Source of the DNA: Paenibacillus taichungensis
GTDB taxonomy: Bacteria; Bacillota; Bacilli; Paenibacillales; Paenibacillaceae
Assembly: GCF_013359905.1 (NCBI RefSeq)
Contig: NZ_JABMCC010000110.1
Span: 1-50,303, forward strand
Reading direction: 5' to 3'
DNA length: 50,303 nt
Shown: one piece after another, positions 16,847-26,117 of the stretch
Layout: each line of letters begins with the position of its first letter
Position numbering within the stretch: position 1 is the stretch's first letter
Position numbers and translations under genes: made by a program
The notes under the pieces: generated by a model
Database searches by the model: none
What the model saw: only the letters and a program-made list of their open reading frames with translations
Told to the model about the DNA's origin: nothing

Positions 16847-17848
16847 ATGAGTGAAACATACATGTCAGACGATAATCAGAACAAACCTCTTATTGCTGTC
16901 GTAGGCAGCCTTAATATGGATCTGGTGGTGAAGACGGACATCATTCCTGAGGAAGGCGAGACGGTGAGCGGGGAGGAACTGCACTATTTGGCCGGGGGCA
17001 AAGGCGCCAATCAGGCGGTTGCTGCTGCACGACTGGGCGGACAGACAACGATGATTGGTGCGGTAGGTTCGGATGGTTTTGGTGAACGCCTGCTGCACAG
17101 TCTAATGGAAAGCGGGGCGGATGCCTCGCAAGTTCGCATTCTGGATGATACCGTTACAGGTACGGCCTCCATCTGGCTCTCCAAAGGAGATAACCGGATT
17201 ATTGTCATTCCTGGAGCAAATGGGCAGGTTGTGCCTGCGATGCTGGAAGAGGCGGATACGTTAAAAAGCCTGACTGCAGCCGCAGCGGTGCTGCTGCAGC
17301 TAGAGATCCCGCTGCCTGCGGTCACCCGCGCCGCCCAACTGGCGGCTGAAGGCAGCGCATTGGTGGTGCTCAACCCGGCGCCTGCGGTGCCGGGTCTGCC
17401 CCAGGAGCTGCTGCGGTGCGTCGACGTTGTCACGCCGAACCGCAGCGAGCTCGCCGTGCTCACCGGCCGGGATGATCTCCGGCCGGAAGACGTGGATGCG
17501 GCGGTCGCGGAGCTCGCCGCATCCCTCGGGGCCGCTGTCGTCACGACGCTCGGCCCCGAGGGGGCTGTGTACGCGGCAGCGCCTGGCGGCCGCGTACAGG
17601 CAGGGCGTGCCGGCGCGTGCCGTGCGCCCGGCTACGCCGTAAGCGCCGTCGACACGACCGGCGCTGGCGATTGCTTCAACGGCGCGCTGGCAGTAGCCCT
17701 CGCGCGCGGAGAGACGCTGGACGCGGCGGTAAGCTTCGCCATGGGCGCAGCCGCGTTGTCCGTGACGAAGCTCGGCGCCCAGTCCGGGATGCCGTCCGCA
17801 CGTGAAGTGCAGGCTTTCCTTGCCGAGCAGAAGGCAAAGAGCCAGTAA
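16847..17848 (+). CDS. rbsK: Ribokinase (PfkB family)
   Basis: The 333-residue enzyme phosphorylates D-ribose (or a related sugar) to ribose 5-phosphate. PfkB signatures are present: AGGKGANQAVAAARLGG near the N terminus, the NGQVVPAML region, and DTTGAGDCFNGALAVALARG with the catalytic Asp of GAGD. It stands apart from any ribose transport operon, so the substrate is inferred. The ATG at 16847 has a poor ribosome site; an in-frame ATG at 16862 is an alternative. From about 17280 to 17840 the gene is far richer in G and C than its own first half and all neighbours, although the protein remains a normal PfkB enzyme. Confidence 0.9.
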   Translation: MSETYMSDDNQNKPLIAVVGSLNMDLVVKTDIIPEEGETVSGEELHYLAGGKGANQAVAAARLGGQTTMIGAVGSDGFGERLLHSLMESGADASQVRILDDTVTGTASIWLSKGDNRIIVIPGANGQVVPAMLEEADTLKSLTAAAAVLLQLEIPLPAVTRAAQLAAEGSALVVLNPAPAVPGLPQELLRCVDVVTPNRSELAVLTGRDDLRPEDVDAAVAELAASLGAAVVTTLGPEGAVYAAAPGGRVQAGRAGACRAPGYAVSAVDTTGAGDCFNGALAVALARGETLDAAVSFAMGAAALSVTKLGAQSGMPSAREVQAFLAEQKAKSQ

Positions 17849-17959
17849 TCGATGCTTGCTTTAGCTGAATCAGATGCCGGAGGGCAGGCAGGATACGCTA
17901 ATGCATCTAGATAGCCACAGCATGGTGGATATTTTCATCGGAGCATCCCTGAAATGAGC

Positions 17960-18003
17960 AAGAGGCTCTTACTTCCCTGTACGGGAGAGTAAGAGCCTCT
18001 TCT
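17960..18003 (+). terminator. Hairpin after the ribokinase gene
   Basis: AGAGGCTCTTACTTCCC pairs with GGGAGAGTAAGAGCCTCT around a short loop (one mismatch), then TTCT. It lies about 110 bases after the stop. The rest of the 17849-18178 gap shows nothing further. Confidence 0.65.
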
Positions 18004-18178
18004 CTGTATAACCATTGATAAATCCAGCAACCCTGCAATACGAATACGGGTTGCCTACGTTGTGCGTCTAGCGTCAGCATGGTTTAGAGCATGCATAAAG
18101 AGCAAGAGGTGACTAAGGCCACCCACACTCAATATACATGAACCGCCACAAACTAATCGCCTTGAAAGACTTCTTCGA

Positions 18179-18538
18179 TTACTTCTTCTCCGCCAGCCAC
18201 ATTGCAATATTCGCGATTTCTTCATCCTTCAGCTTGTCTTTGAACGAAGGCATACCGCCACTTTTACCTTTGACAATCGTGGTATAAATCTTCTCCACAT
18301 CGTCCTGGCTACCAATCTTCTGCAGACTAGGGCCCATACCCCCTTGAAGCTGATCACCGTGGCAGGTAATACAGTTTGCTTTGACCAGTGCCTCAGCCTG
18401 TCCTGCATCCATTGTAACTTGCGGCATCGTCGGTTTTGCTTCTTCTGCAACTTCCTCTTTCCCTGGAAGCGTAAACATTAGTACAATAGCTAAAGCGCAC
18501 GCTGCAAAAAATACCCCGCTCATGATCCATTTGTGCAT
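18179..18538 (-). CDS. Membrane-anchored c-type cytochrome (c550/c551-like)
   Basis: The 119-residue protein has an N-terminal membrane helix (about residues 5-24) acting as uncleaved anchor, an acidic linker and a small class I cytochrome c domain outside the membrane. The haem site is CITCH (Cys56, Cys59, His60), and the likely axial Met is Met96 in GGMPSF. It resembles B. subtilis CccA in layout and would carry electrons to a terminal oxidase. The ATG is preceded by GGAGGGG. It is monocistronic, and no oxidase genes lie in the window. Confidence 0.9.
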   Translation of the reverse strand: MHKWIMSGVFFAACALAIVLMFTLPGKEEVAEEAKPTMPQVTMDAGQAEALVKANCITCHGDQLQGGMGPSLQKIGSQDDVEKIYTTIVKGKSGGMPSFKDKLKDEEIANIAMWLAEKK

Positions 18539-18688
18539 CCCTTATGTCCCCTCCAGAATGAAAGATCATCTAACTTGAAACTATCCATATCATTATAACG
18601 GAACCTGTAGTGACATCATAGCATTTTGTGGTAATTTTTTGAACTAATCACATAACCGGGGACTTTCTAGGGTGATTTTAAGCTCTTT

Positions 18689-19183
18689 TTATCCGCGTGG
18701 ACCTTCATAGACCATACAGTAGAAGGGCTTCAAACCGCTTGGTGTCTGTCGTTCGTATGTATCCTGCGTAACAAATCCGGCTTTGAGATAGACGCGAATG
18801 GCCCGGTCATTCCAGGTCAGAACTTCCAGATCGATTTCGTTTGCAGGGTTCCGGCGAATGGCTTCCTGCACAATGGCGGAGACAAAAGCCGTTCCTTGAC
18901 CATGACCACACAGATCGGGGTGCATGCCAAGCCCAATGCGGGTGACACCTTCAAGTGGGAAGTATTGAGCGAAGCCGCAAATTTGTTGATTCTCTCCCAG
19001 CACCACCACATATTGTTCCTTCCGCAGCTGGGGATCGCCGAATTCTACTTCGAGTGCTTTCATCTGCTCCCAGGGTAGCCAGCTATAAATATTATAAGGC
19101 GGGTCATACTGCCAATCGCAGATGAGCTCCGCATGTTCTTCTTGCATGGGCACAACGTGAAACGTCACAGGGGCTTCATCCAT
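18689..19183 (-). CDS. GNAT-family N-acetyltransferase
   Basis: The 164-residue protein has the GNAT fold: an N-terminal half with ELICDWQYDPPYNIYSWLPW, the strand and acetyl-CoA loop LGMHPDLCGHGQGTAFV (a Q/RxxGxG/A variant), and LTWNDRAIRVYLKAGFV near the C terminus. This wording is that of the aminoglycoside/RimI-like GNAT group seen in Bacillales, but the substrate is unknown. The ATG at 19183 was chosen because GAGAGGAG lies 12 bases upstream; the frame is open for 10 further codons. It stands alone. Confidence 0.85.
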   Translation of the reverse strand: MDEAPVTFHVVPMQEEHAELICDWQYDPPYNIYSWLPWEQMKALEVEFGDPQLRKEQYVVVLGENQQICGFAQYFPLEGVTRIGLGMHPDLCGHGQGTAFVSAIVQEAIRRNPANEIDLEVLTWNDRAIRVYLKAGFVTQDTYERQTPSGLKPFYCMVYEGPRG

Positions 19184-19478
19184 ACAACTGCACGCTCCTC
19201 TCATTGTGAACAAGCTATAATGATTCTGATTTGTCCATATACATATGTCATTCCATATCTAAGCTTGTTTCCACTCTACAAAAGAGGCGTTCATTTGGCA
19301 AGTCCTCGTTTTTGAAAAAAAAGTGAAACAAAAGTTCCGGTAATTTCGTTTATATTATAGTGGGATGGGTAAAAACATTATAAGAGCACGGACAAAGCAA
19401 CGAAAATTAGCTTTTTAAAAAAAGTTAAAGTTAGGTTTGATAGCTGACCCGAATACGTTAAAGGAAATGAAGCACAAA

Positions 19479-19524
19479 AAAACCGCCGGATACATTCCTG
19501 CGGAGAATGTACCAGACGGTTCTA
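19479..19524 (-). terminator. Terminator of the NlpC/P60 gene
   Basis: AACCGCCGGATACATTC pairs with GAATGTACCAGACGGTT (two small bulges); on the minus strand it is followed by a run of seven T. Confidence 0.8.
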
Positions 19525-19579
19525 TTATGCTTCGTTACAGTAATGTTATGGTTACAGCATGACGTTGCTCAGCTTGTCC

Positions 19580-20050
19580 CTAGTCGATGGCCAATGTCTC
19601 ATATGCGTCCGTGCTCATAATGCGTTTAGCGCCAACATAGCGGTTAGCCCAGTAGCTTTCGCTTAATGCACTGATTGTAACTCCTTTGGAAGAAGAGGAG
19701 TGTGCAAACTTTCCATCCCCTACAAAGATCCCTACGTGTGAGACCCCTTTGCCCGTTGTATTGAAGAATACCAGATCACCTGGTCTCATTTCCATACGGG
19801 ATACTGAATCACCCATGTCGAATTGCGAGCTCGATTGGCGAGCCAGATCAATACCCAGCTTGTCGAATACATAACTTGTGAACCCAGAGCAGTCAAAGCC
19901 GTTAAGCGTTGTTCCTCCGCTTTTGTATGTAGTTCCCATTGCTGAATCAATGACTTGGTCCATTTTTGAATCTGCGAATGCGCTGCCTGCTCCAAGCGAT
20001 AATGCGAATGTGATGCTGAGTACAGCTGCGGTTAATTTCTTCTTAAACAA
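19580..20050 (-). CDS. Secreted NlpC/P60 cell-wall endopeptidase
   Basis: The 156-residue protein carries a signal peptide (FKKKLTAAVLSITFALSLGA, cleavage after AFA near residue 26) and a single NlpC/P60 domain with the Cys-His-His triad: Cys54 in DCSGF, His105 in SHVGIF and His117 in FAHSSS. Such enzymes cut the D-Glu to diamino acid bond of wall peptides. There is no separate wall-binding domain. The TTG start at 20050 is chosen because GGAAGGGG lies eight bases before it and a signal peptide begins there. The gene lies directly behind a c-di-AMP riboswitch, a common pairing for wall hydrolases. Confidence 0.93.
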   Translation of the reverse strand: MFKKKLTAAVLSITFALSLGAGSAFADSKMDQVIDSAMGTTYKSGGTTLNGFDCSGFTSYVFDKLGIDLARQSSSQFDMGDSVSRMEMRPGDLVFFNTTGKGVSHVGIFVGDGKFAHSSSSKGVTISALSESYWANRYVGAKRIMSTDAYETLAID

Positions 20051-20067
20051 GAGATATACCCCTTCCA

Positions 20068-20205
20068 ATGCCTGCGAGGTTAGCTTAAGGATTCGGTTGA
20101 AGGTCCCCTATGATCCCTCTGTTGCAAGATCAATTCACCCATAACTGGTTCCCCCGCTTCCCAGGTGCTAGGAATTTGGCTATGCTAGTTATGCACCTGC
20201 GAAAT
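20068..20205 (-). promoter_or_regulatory. c-di-AMP riboswitch (ydaO/yuaA type)
   Basis: Read on the minus strand, the leader shows the conserved elements of the ydaO class in order: AGCACCTGGGAAGCGGGGG followed by AACCA, then GGGTGAATT, then AGGGGACC, then ACCGAATCC and finally AGCTAACCTCGCAGGC just before the ribosome site. This class binds c-di-AMP and, in the known cases, switches the downstream wall or osmolyte gene off when the ligand is high. Here it would control the NlpC/P60 hydrolase. The last bases overlap the ribosome-site region, so translation control is possible too. Exact ends are approximate. Confidence 0.85.
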
Positions 20206-20339
20206 CAAGAAATGACGATTAAATTTTAAGTAGTTACAAATATGAAGGTAAAGATTACAAAGTTGTTACTAAAAACTCACTGCGATTATTGTAACAGAGG
20301 TATATCACTTTGGCAACGTTTAACAGCAAAATTAGCAAA

Positions 20340-20376
20340 AAAAACCTCGACCTTTGACGGGGAAAGGTCGAGGTTT
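20340..20376 (-). terminator. Terminator of the M1 peptidase-membrane protein operon
   Basis: AAACCTCGACCTTT pairs perfectly with AAAGGTCGAGGTTT; on the minus strand it is followed by T residues. Confidence 0.85.
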
Positions 20377-20444
20377 GCTTTGTTTAAAGGTGTTTGATGA
20401 AAACAACTTTACATATAGATGGTAACCATTTTTAACTGTGCACG

Positions 20445-21296
20445 TTAATCCTTGACCGAGTTGGACTGCCATAACCGGAAATGGGCGCATATCTTCCATA
20501 AGCTCAGCAAGCACCGGGCAAGTGGATACGTCTGTTGTAGTATAAGACCAGTTAAGCCCGTTAGTAACCATGAAGCTGAAGTGAAGGCGCCAAAGACCAG
20601 GAGATGAAGGCCACCCAGCAATGCGGCAATGCCAATTAGAGTGATGACCTGGCGTAGTGCAATCCATAGAGCTTGAAACGTACCACGTGCTCCGCCTTCC
20701 CCATCAGGAGCCGAGATACCAAACTGCATGTACAGCAGGACATGATGGATAACCCACCCGTATACAATCCAACCAGCAACATAGGGAATACCAGGCAGGA
20801 GCAGATGGAGGGAATGAAAACCTTCCATAAGGATGGAATAAAGTTTTGGTGCCATCCAATAAGCCGGTAGCAGCAGCAATAGGGTGCGAATAGTGTGGAG
20901 CAGAAGCATTGGTTTCCACAAATTTTTGATGCCGCGAATGAATGGAATGCGCTCTTCCGAATGATTATAATGCTGGAGCGAGTAGAGCAGCCCTGCCTGA
21001 ATGAGAGGGCTAATTAGCATCCGTAGCAGCAGCATAGCCCCTAAAATCCATAAATAGCGATGGACCTCTGGATTCATTGTCAGGCCGAGTTGGCTCTCCA
21101 TTTTGAATAAAATTGTACTGAGTTCCCCTGCATCAGGGTCGGGATAACGCAGGAGTAGCGGAACCACAGCTGATTGAACCATTCGATAAAGAAAGTATCC
21201 CCATACTAATTGATAGAGAAATAAGAGTGCTGCAATGAACATATGCTGACGGACGAGAAACCAGCCTTCACGTATTTTCGCTTTCACTGTATCCAC
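20445..21296 (-). CDS. Polytopic membrane protein of unknown function
   Basis: The 283 residues contain five or six hydrophobic segments (about 18-40, 85-110, 128-148, 165-190, 210-235 and 240-260) separated by short loops, suggesting an integral membrane protein. No motif is recognised. The GTG start lies one base after the TGA of the M1 peptidase gene, so translation is almost certainly coupled and the two products may act together. Possibilities include a partner or scaffold for the membrane-tethered peptidase. Function is unknown. Confidence 0.75.
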   Translation of the reverse strand: MDTVKAKIREGWFLVRQHMFIAALLFLYQLVWGYFLYRMVQSAVVPLLLRYPDPDAGELSTILFKMESQLGLTMNPEVHRYLWILGAMLLLRMLISPLIQAGLLYSLQHYNHSEERIPFIRGIKNLWKPMLLLHTIRTLLLLLPAYWMAPKLYSILMEGFHSLHLLLPGIPYVAGWIVYGWVIHHVLLYMQFGISAPDGEGGARGTFQALWIALRQVITLIGIAALLGGLHLLVFGAFTSASWLLTGLTGLILQQTYPLARCLLSLWKICAHFRLWQSNSVKD

Positions 21297-21297
21297 C

Positions 21298-23289
21298 TCA
21301 CCATGACAGACTTCCGAATATGGCTTCTATAAGTTTGGTTGCACTCATGCTCCAGCGGGATTTGGTTGGCTCATCCAGTCCGGCTTTCAGAAAATTGTTC
21401 ATATGATGGTTCTCCAGCACAATCGTGTACAGCGGATCAGTCATGGCCCAGGAAACAGGGGAAGTATAGGTCAGTTTGTAGGTAATGCGCTCCTCGCTGC
21501 CATCCCATTCTTTCGTCATGGTTTTCCCATCTTCGAACATAATTCGAACAGGCACCTTCTTATATTCACTGCCTTTTTTCTGGACTGTAATGGATGACTC
21601 GTACAACGTTTGACCGTCTTTCAGGGTAGGATTGATTGTGATCTTCTCCACTGCAAAGTCAGCCATGCCGTCACCGTATACATATTGATTAAAATAATCG
21701 GTCCAGGAGGTACGGGTTACTTGCTCCACGACCTTTTGAAAATCAGACGAAGTAGGGTGTTTGAAACGGTATTTCTTTACATAGGTCGAGAGAATACGCT
21801 CCATCGTTTTGGCACCAACTTGTTGTTCTATCCCGAGTAATACAAGCTTGCCTCGTGTGTATACGTTGGCGGCATATTGATTCTGGGAATCGAACTTCCA
21901 GGAGTCCTGTGTCAGAGAGGCTGGAGAAGTAATGAGACCTGATTGTACAGGCAGATTCGGGATAAGTCCGTATTCCTGTTCCATCACTTTGTCTTCTGCA
22001 TAGGAGGTGAATCCTTCGTCCAGCCAAGCCTCCTCAAATTCATTACTGGCGACCATGCCGTAAAAATACTGATGCCCAATCTCGTGCACAACCGTGCGTT
22101 CCAGATCGTAACCAGGTGTAGAATCATCCGCACCGAAAGCGGTGACCAAGGTAGGGTATTCCATTCCCCCTGCGCCATTCCCCGATTTGGGCGGGACAAC
22201 GATGGACAGTGTGGAATACGGATAAGGGCCAAACCACTTGCTATAATTGGATAACGCTGCTTTGGCGGCGTAGAAATAACGTTCCTTCAGGTCCTCATGA
22301 GCAGGGTCGAGATACAGCTTGATTCGAACGCCTGGCACATTGGGAGCAGAGAAGGGTTCTTCCGCATAAACAAAATCAGGAGAGGCTGACCAGGCAAAAT
22401 CATGCACATCATCGGCATAGAACTGATATACTTTTTCGCCGTTCTTCACAACAGCTTGTTGGGTTGGGAATCCAGTAGCAGCTACTTTGTATGTTTCCGG
22501 TACCCGAATACGCACACTATAGATACCGAAATCGGCATAAAACTCTGAATTGCCGTGATACTGATGCAGATTCCAGCCTTCGGTCGTCCGACCTCGTGTG
22601 CCTACTGGCTCATATACGCTAAGTTTAGGGAACCATTGACCTGCCATAACAAAATGATCTGCCGTTCCCATGCGGGCAAAAATCTTCGGTAGCTTGACCT
22701 CAAATCGGGTGTGAAGCGTTATGCTTTCACCGCCTTTAACGGGTTTGGGCAGCCGCACCTTAATGAGGGTAGTATCTTTCATGTTTCCGTCATCCGGTTG
22801 CACATATTGCATCCGATGCAAGAGAGAAAGCCCGTCCTCTGTTTTCATTTCTGTAATATGCATAGAACCATAACCGTTCGTGGGCATGACATCACCGCGA
22901 AGTTTCCCCCCGGATTCTTTCATAAAAGTGGTGTCAGCAGAAGAGAAGGCATTGGGATACATGTGAAAATAAAGCTCGCTGACGGTTTTCTTACCTGGAT
23001 GTGTCCAGGTTATCGTCTGAGTCCCTTGCAATACATTCCCGTCTACCAGCTTCACATCCATGTGATATTCCACTACGCGGTTGCTGAACACTTCAGCTGT
23101 AGGTGTCTGTATACTTTCCGGAGATGTTTGGGTTTTGACGGGTGCCGTAGGCTTGCCCGATTCCGGGGCGAGCGCAGGCAAGTCAGAATGAATGGAACGT
23201 GTGGAGCCCAGACCAAGCCATATCCCCCCGGCAACTACACACAGGGCTATAATTGCGGTGAGCCAGCTCTTGGCGCGTCGTGGAATCAT
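21298..23289 (-). CDS. Membrane-anchored M1-family metallopeptidase
   Basis: The 663-residue protein has one N-terminal membrane helix (about residues 8-28) and a large outside domain. It carries the M1 signatures: GGMEYPTL (variant of GAMEN) and the zinc site HEIGHQ with His402, Glu403, His406 and the third ligand Glu425 in WLDEGF. M1 enzymes are aminopeptidases, and the Paenibacillus-type tethered form may process peptides at the cell surface. The ATG at 23289 is preferred because GGGAGG precedes it; an in-frame ATG nine codons earlier has no ribosome site. The next gene is coupled at one base. Confidence 0.9.
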   Translation of the reverse strand: MIPRRAKSWLTAIIALCVVAGGIWLGLGSTRSIHSDLPALAPESGKPTAPVKTQTSPESIQTPTAEVFSNRVVEYHMDVKLVDGNVLQGTQTITWTHPGKKTVSELYFHMYPNAFSSADTTFMKESGGKLRGDVMPTNGYGSMHITEMKTEDGLSLLHRMQYVQPDDGNMKDTTLIKVRLPKPVKGGESITLHTRFEVKLPKIFARMGTADHFVMAGQWFPKLSVYEPVGTRGRTTEGWNLHQYHGNSEFYADFGIYSVRIRVPETYKVAATGFPTQQAVVKNGEKVYQFYADDVHDFAWSASPDFVYAEEPFSAPNVPGVRIKLYLDPAHEDLKERYFYAAKAALSNYSKWFGPYPYSTLSIVVPPKSGNGAGGMEYPTLVTAFGADDSTPGYDLERTVVHEIGHQYFYGMVASNEFEEAWLDEGFTSYAEDKVMEQEYGLIPNLPVQSGLITSPASLTQDSWKFDSQNQYAANVYTRGKLVLLGIEQQVGAKTMERILSTYVKKYRFKHPTSSDFQKVVEQVTRTSWTDYFNQYVYGDGMADFAVEKITINPTLKDGQTLYESSITVQKKGSEYKKVPVRIMFEDGKTMTKEWDGSEERITYKLTYTSPVSWAMTDPLYTIVLENHHMNNFLKAGLDEPTKSRWSMSATKLIEAIFGSLSW

Positions 23290-23390
23290 CGTTAAATACC
23301 TCCCGTTGACAAGCATCTACAGCATGTATATGTTTGCATTGGAGCGATTATTAGTTAAAATATTTGTATCAACCCTTGGAGGCTATAAAC

Positions 23391-23894
23391 ATGGACCAAA
23401 ACGAGCAAAACGGCAAAAAACAGATTGCCTTGAATATCGTTAGTGCAAAGAGCAAACACAAAGGCTTCGGTGCAGGTTCCATAGATCTGAACAACCTTTC
23501 TCCAGTTATTATTGATAACGGAGAAGCCAAGATCGATATTGGTGCGATGCATGCAAAGAGCAAAGTGGAGCGCAACATCAAGTTCTCAACCAACCGTGAG
23601 GACGTACCCAATGGACGCCAGGTATGGCTAGTATGGGTAGCTGTGGACCGTAACGAGCAGGGGCAGTTCTATGGTGGAGCAACAGCGTGTGAGATGTGGA
23701 TTGATACAGAAGCGCGTCGTGGATGGAAACTGCTGGCCGAACATGTGAACCGCATGGATTATGCCATGAAGCGCCGGTTCATGCTGGATGACCTTGGTCC
23801 TGAGGATCGCGCGGCACTCAAGACGTTATTGACTACGCATAACGAAGAATGGTGGAACGCTTCTCCGGATGAATTGAAAAAAGCGCTCGCCTAA
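23391..23894 (+). CDS. ywhD: YwhD family protein
   Basis: The 167-residue soluble protein matches what I recall of B. subtilis YwhD, an uncharacterised protein whose gene neighbours the class A PBP gene pbpG (ywhE) and the speE-speB pair, exactly as here. Visible features are the segments GFGAGSIDLNNLSPVIID and DIGAMHAKSKVER, and a C-terminal half with ATACEMWIDTEARRGWKLLAEH. No catalytic motif is known. ATG follows TTGGAGG. It is divergent from the M1 peptidase gene and convergent with the PBP gene. Confidence 0.85.
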   Translation: MDQNEQNGKKQIALNIVSAKSKHKGFGAGSIDLNNLSPVIIDNGEAKIDIGAMHAKSKVERNIKFSTNREDVPNGRQVWLVWVAVDRNEQGQFYGGATACEMWIDTEARRGWKLLAEHVNRMDYAMKRRFMLDDLGPEDRAALKTLLTTHNEEWWNASPDELKKALA

Positions 23895-23924
23895 TTAATG
23901 AATGTTCAAAGTTGTTCAAAAAAA

Positions 23925-23974
23925 AGAAGCAAAAGCCCCGGGACCGAGATGATCGGTTCGGGGTTTTTGCTTCT
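23925..23974 (+). terminator. Bidirectional terminator between ywhD and the PBP gene
   Basis: AGAAGCAAAAGCCCCG pairs with CGGGGTTTTTGCTTCT, with an inner hairpin; it can serve both convergent genes. Confidence 0.85.
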
Positions 23975-24038
23975 ATGCTAAAATTAAATTTTATAGAAGC
24001 TGACGCAATTACGTCATTACGCATTTACGTCACTTTGG

Positions 24039-26117
24039 TTACTCCACCCACCAGCGTTTGAAATCCTTCCACCAAGAATGTTTCTCTTCCTGTATTCCCT
24101 GCTGGTTTTGCACTTCGCGACTATCTTTATCATTCTCTGAACCCGAGTCGTCTGAAGCGCTGCGACAGACCTCGGTCGGTTCCGTGCCATCAATAAAAAC
24201 TTCCAGCCGTTTCTCGGCGCAGCCATTGCCAGCCAGTTTGCCGGATTCGGGATCGATATATACACTGACGACATTATCCGGTACGGTGAAAATCTTCGGT
24301 GGAACACTGGCGAGGGCCTGTTCCGTAAACTGGGCGAACATGGGTGCCGCCCGACGCCCGTCAGATGTGGAAATGGCTTTGCCTTGATCGTAACCGACCC
24401 AGACAGCCGTTGAGAGCTCTGGAGTAAAACCGACTAGCCAAGCATCCGTATTGGTTGTCCCCGTTTTGCCGGCGACAGGTCGCTTAATGGTTGCTGATAC
24501 TCGATTCCCCGTTCCACCATTTTCGAACACACTTTCCATCAACCGTGTTAATACATAAGCGGCAGCCGGTTCAACAACCCTCTCGGCCTTGGTCTGAGGT
24601 GCTTCATAGATGACTCGTCCTGCGGCATCCGTCACTTGCAGAATGGCTACAGGAGGTGTTCTTTGCCCACCTGCGGCGATAGCGGAGAATGCTGAAGCCA
24701 TCTCCAGTGGACTAACGGGTGAGGTGCCAAGTGCAAGGGAAGGTACCGGGCTCATGTTGCTCGTAATCCCTAGGTTTTTGGCCATTTTCACCACTTGTTC
24801 AGGTCCGATCTGCATAATCGTATTTACCGCGTAGATGTTGTCCGAAGCGGCGATAGCCTGTCTCAGATCAATTTCACCTAAATACTTGTCTCCGAAGTTA
24901 CCGGGCTTATAGGTCTTGCGATCATTGTCATAATGAAACAGGGTCGGCTCGCTTTTAAACATGGACGCACTGGTGAGCTGTTTCGATTCCAGTGCAGCCA
25001 GATACATAATTGGTTTAAAAGCAGATCCCGGCTGGCGTGTAGTCGCCAGTACATGGTTAATCTGATTGGTGCGGTAGTTTTTGCCGCCCACCATCGCTTT
25101 GATATATCCGGTTCGGGGATCGATTGATACCAGCGCGGTTTCGAGCTCGCTTTTGGCGTCCATACCTTTGGCTACGGCGTCTTCCGCCGCTTTTTGCACA
25201 CGCAAATCCAGCGTGGTGTATATATTCAATCCTCCATGGTCCAGCATCGCTTCGCTGATTCCCAACTCCTTGATGGCCAGATTACGGATATAATCGCGGA
25301 AATAAGGTGCACTTTCCACAGTTTTGCGTTCACTTTCCGGTTTAAACGAAAGCATTTCCTCATAAGCCTTGTCTGCTTCCGCTTGCGTAATTTTGCCGAC
25401 GTCAGCCATGGCATTCAATACAACCTTCTGTCGGTCCTTGGCGTTCTTCATATGATTATATGGAGAATAGTAGGTCGGCCCCTTTGGAATCCCTGCAAGC
25501 ATGGCACTTTCGGCAAGCGTCAACTGTTTGGCGGATTTGCCAAAATACATCCGTGAGGCTGCTTCGATCCCGTAGGCGCCGTGACCGTAATAAATTTCGT
25601 TCAGGTACATCTGCAGAATTTCATCCTTGCTGTATTTCATCTCCAATTGTGCCGTGTACATGGCTTCCTTGGCTTTGCGGGTCCATGTCTTTTCATGCGA
25701 TAAATACAAGTTGCGTGCGAGCTGTTGGGTCAGTGTGCTTGCTCCTTGGGACATCTGCATATGTTCCAGGTTGACGAGTACAGCCCGTCCCATCCCTCGG
25801 ATGTCGAAGCCGATATGATCATAGAACTTGCGGTCCTCTACAGCAAGTGTAGCGTTAACCAAATCAGGTGAAATATCTCCTAACTGTACGGGTACCGAGT
25901 CTTTGCCGCCTGCCGAGAAAGTGGCAATGACTTCCCCCTGGCTGTCCAGCAGCCTGGAATTGCGGTCGGAGTCGGCCAGTGGCAGGCTGGTGGCGTATAA
26001 ATAGACCAATGCTGCTGCCGTGGCGATTAGGCCGAGAATAGCGAGCAAAGCTAGGCTTTTGATGACTTTCCATGTGCGGAACCCGCGTTTGCGGGTCTTT
26101 TGGCTTGATTGGGTCAT
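24039..26117 (-). CDS. pbpG: Class A penicillin-binding protein (transglycosylase/transpeptidase)
   Basis: The 692-residue bifunctional wall synthase has a short cytoplasmic tail, one membrane helix (about residues 18-42), a GT51 glycosyltransferase domain (EDRKFYDHIGFDIRG with the catalytic Glu, then GASTLTQQLARNLYL) and a transpeptidase domain with SAFK (serine nucleophile), SDN and KTG (AGKTGTTNTDAW). A short tail rich in Ser, Asp, Glu and Gln ends WWKDFKRWWVE. ATG at 26117 is preferred, with AAAGGAG 11 bases before it, over an upstream ATG. Its place beside ywhD and speE-speB matches B. subtilis pbpG (PBP2d), a sporulation-related class A PBP; that orthology is inferred from synteny. Confidence 0.92.
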   Translation of the reverse strand: MTQSSQKTRKRGFRTWKVIKSLALLAILGLIATAAALVYLYATSLPLADSDRNSRLLDSQGEVIATFSAGGKDSVPVQLGDISPDLVNATLAVEDRKFYDHIGFDIRGMGRAVLVNLEHMQMSQGASTLTQQLARNLYLSHEKTWTRKAKEAMYTAQLEMKYSKDEILQMYLNEIYYGHGAYGIEAASRMYFGKSAKQLTLAESAMLAGIPKGPTYYSPYNHMKNAKDRQKVVLNAMADVGKITQAEADKAYEEMLSFKPESERKTVESAPYFRDYIRNLAIKELGISEAMLDHGGLNIYTTLDLRVQKAAEDAVAKGMDAKSELETALVSIDPRTGYIKAMVGGKNYRTNQINHVLATTRQPGSAFKPIMYLAALESKQLTSASMFKSEPTLFHYDNDRKTYKPGNFGDKYLGEIDLRQAIAASDNIYAVNTIMQIGPEQVVKMAKNLGITSNMSPVPSLALGTSPVSPLEMASAFSAIAAGGQRTPPVAILQVTDAAGRVIYEAPQTKAERVVEPAAAYVLTRLMESVFENGGTGNRVSATIKRPVAGKTGTTNTDAWLVGFTPELSTAVWVGYDQGKAISTSDGRRAAPMFAQFTEQALASVPPKIFTVPDNVVSVYIDPESGKLAGNGCAEKRLEVFIDGTEPTEVCRSASDDSGSENDKDSREVQNQQGIQEEKHSWWKDFKRWWVE

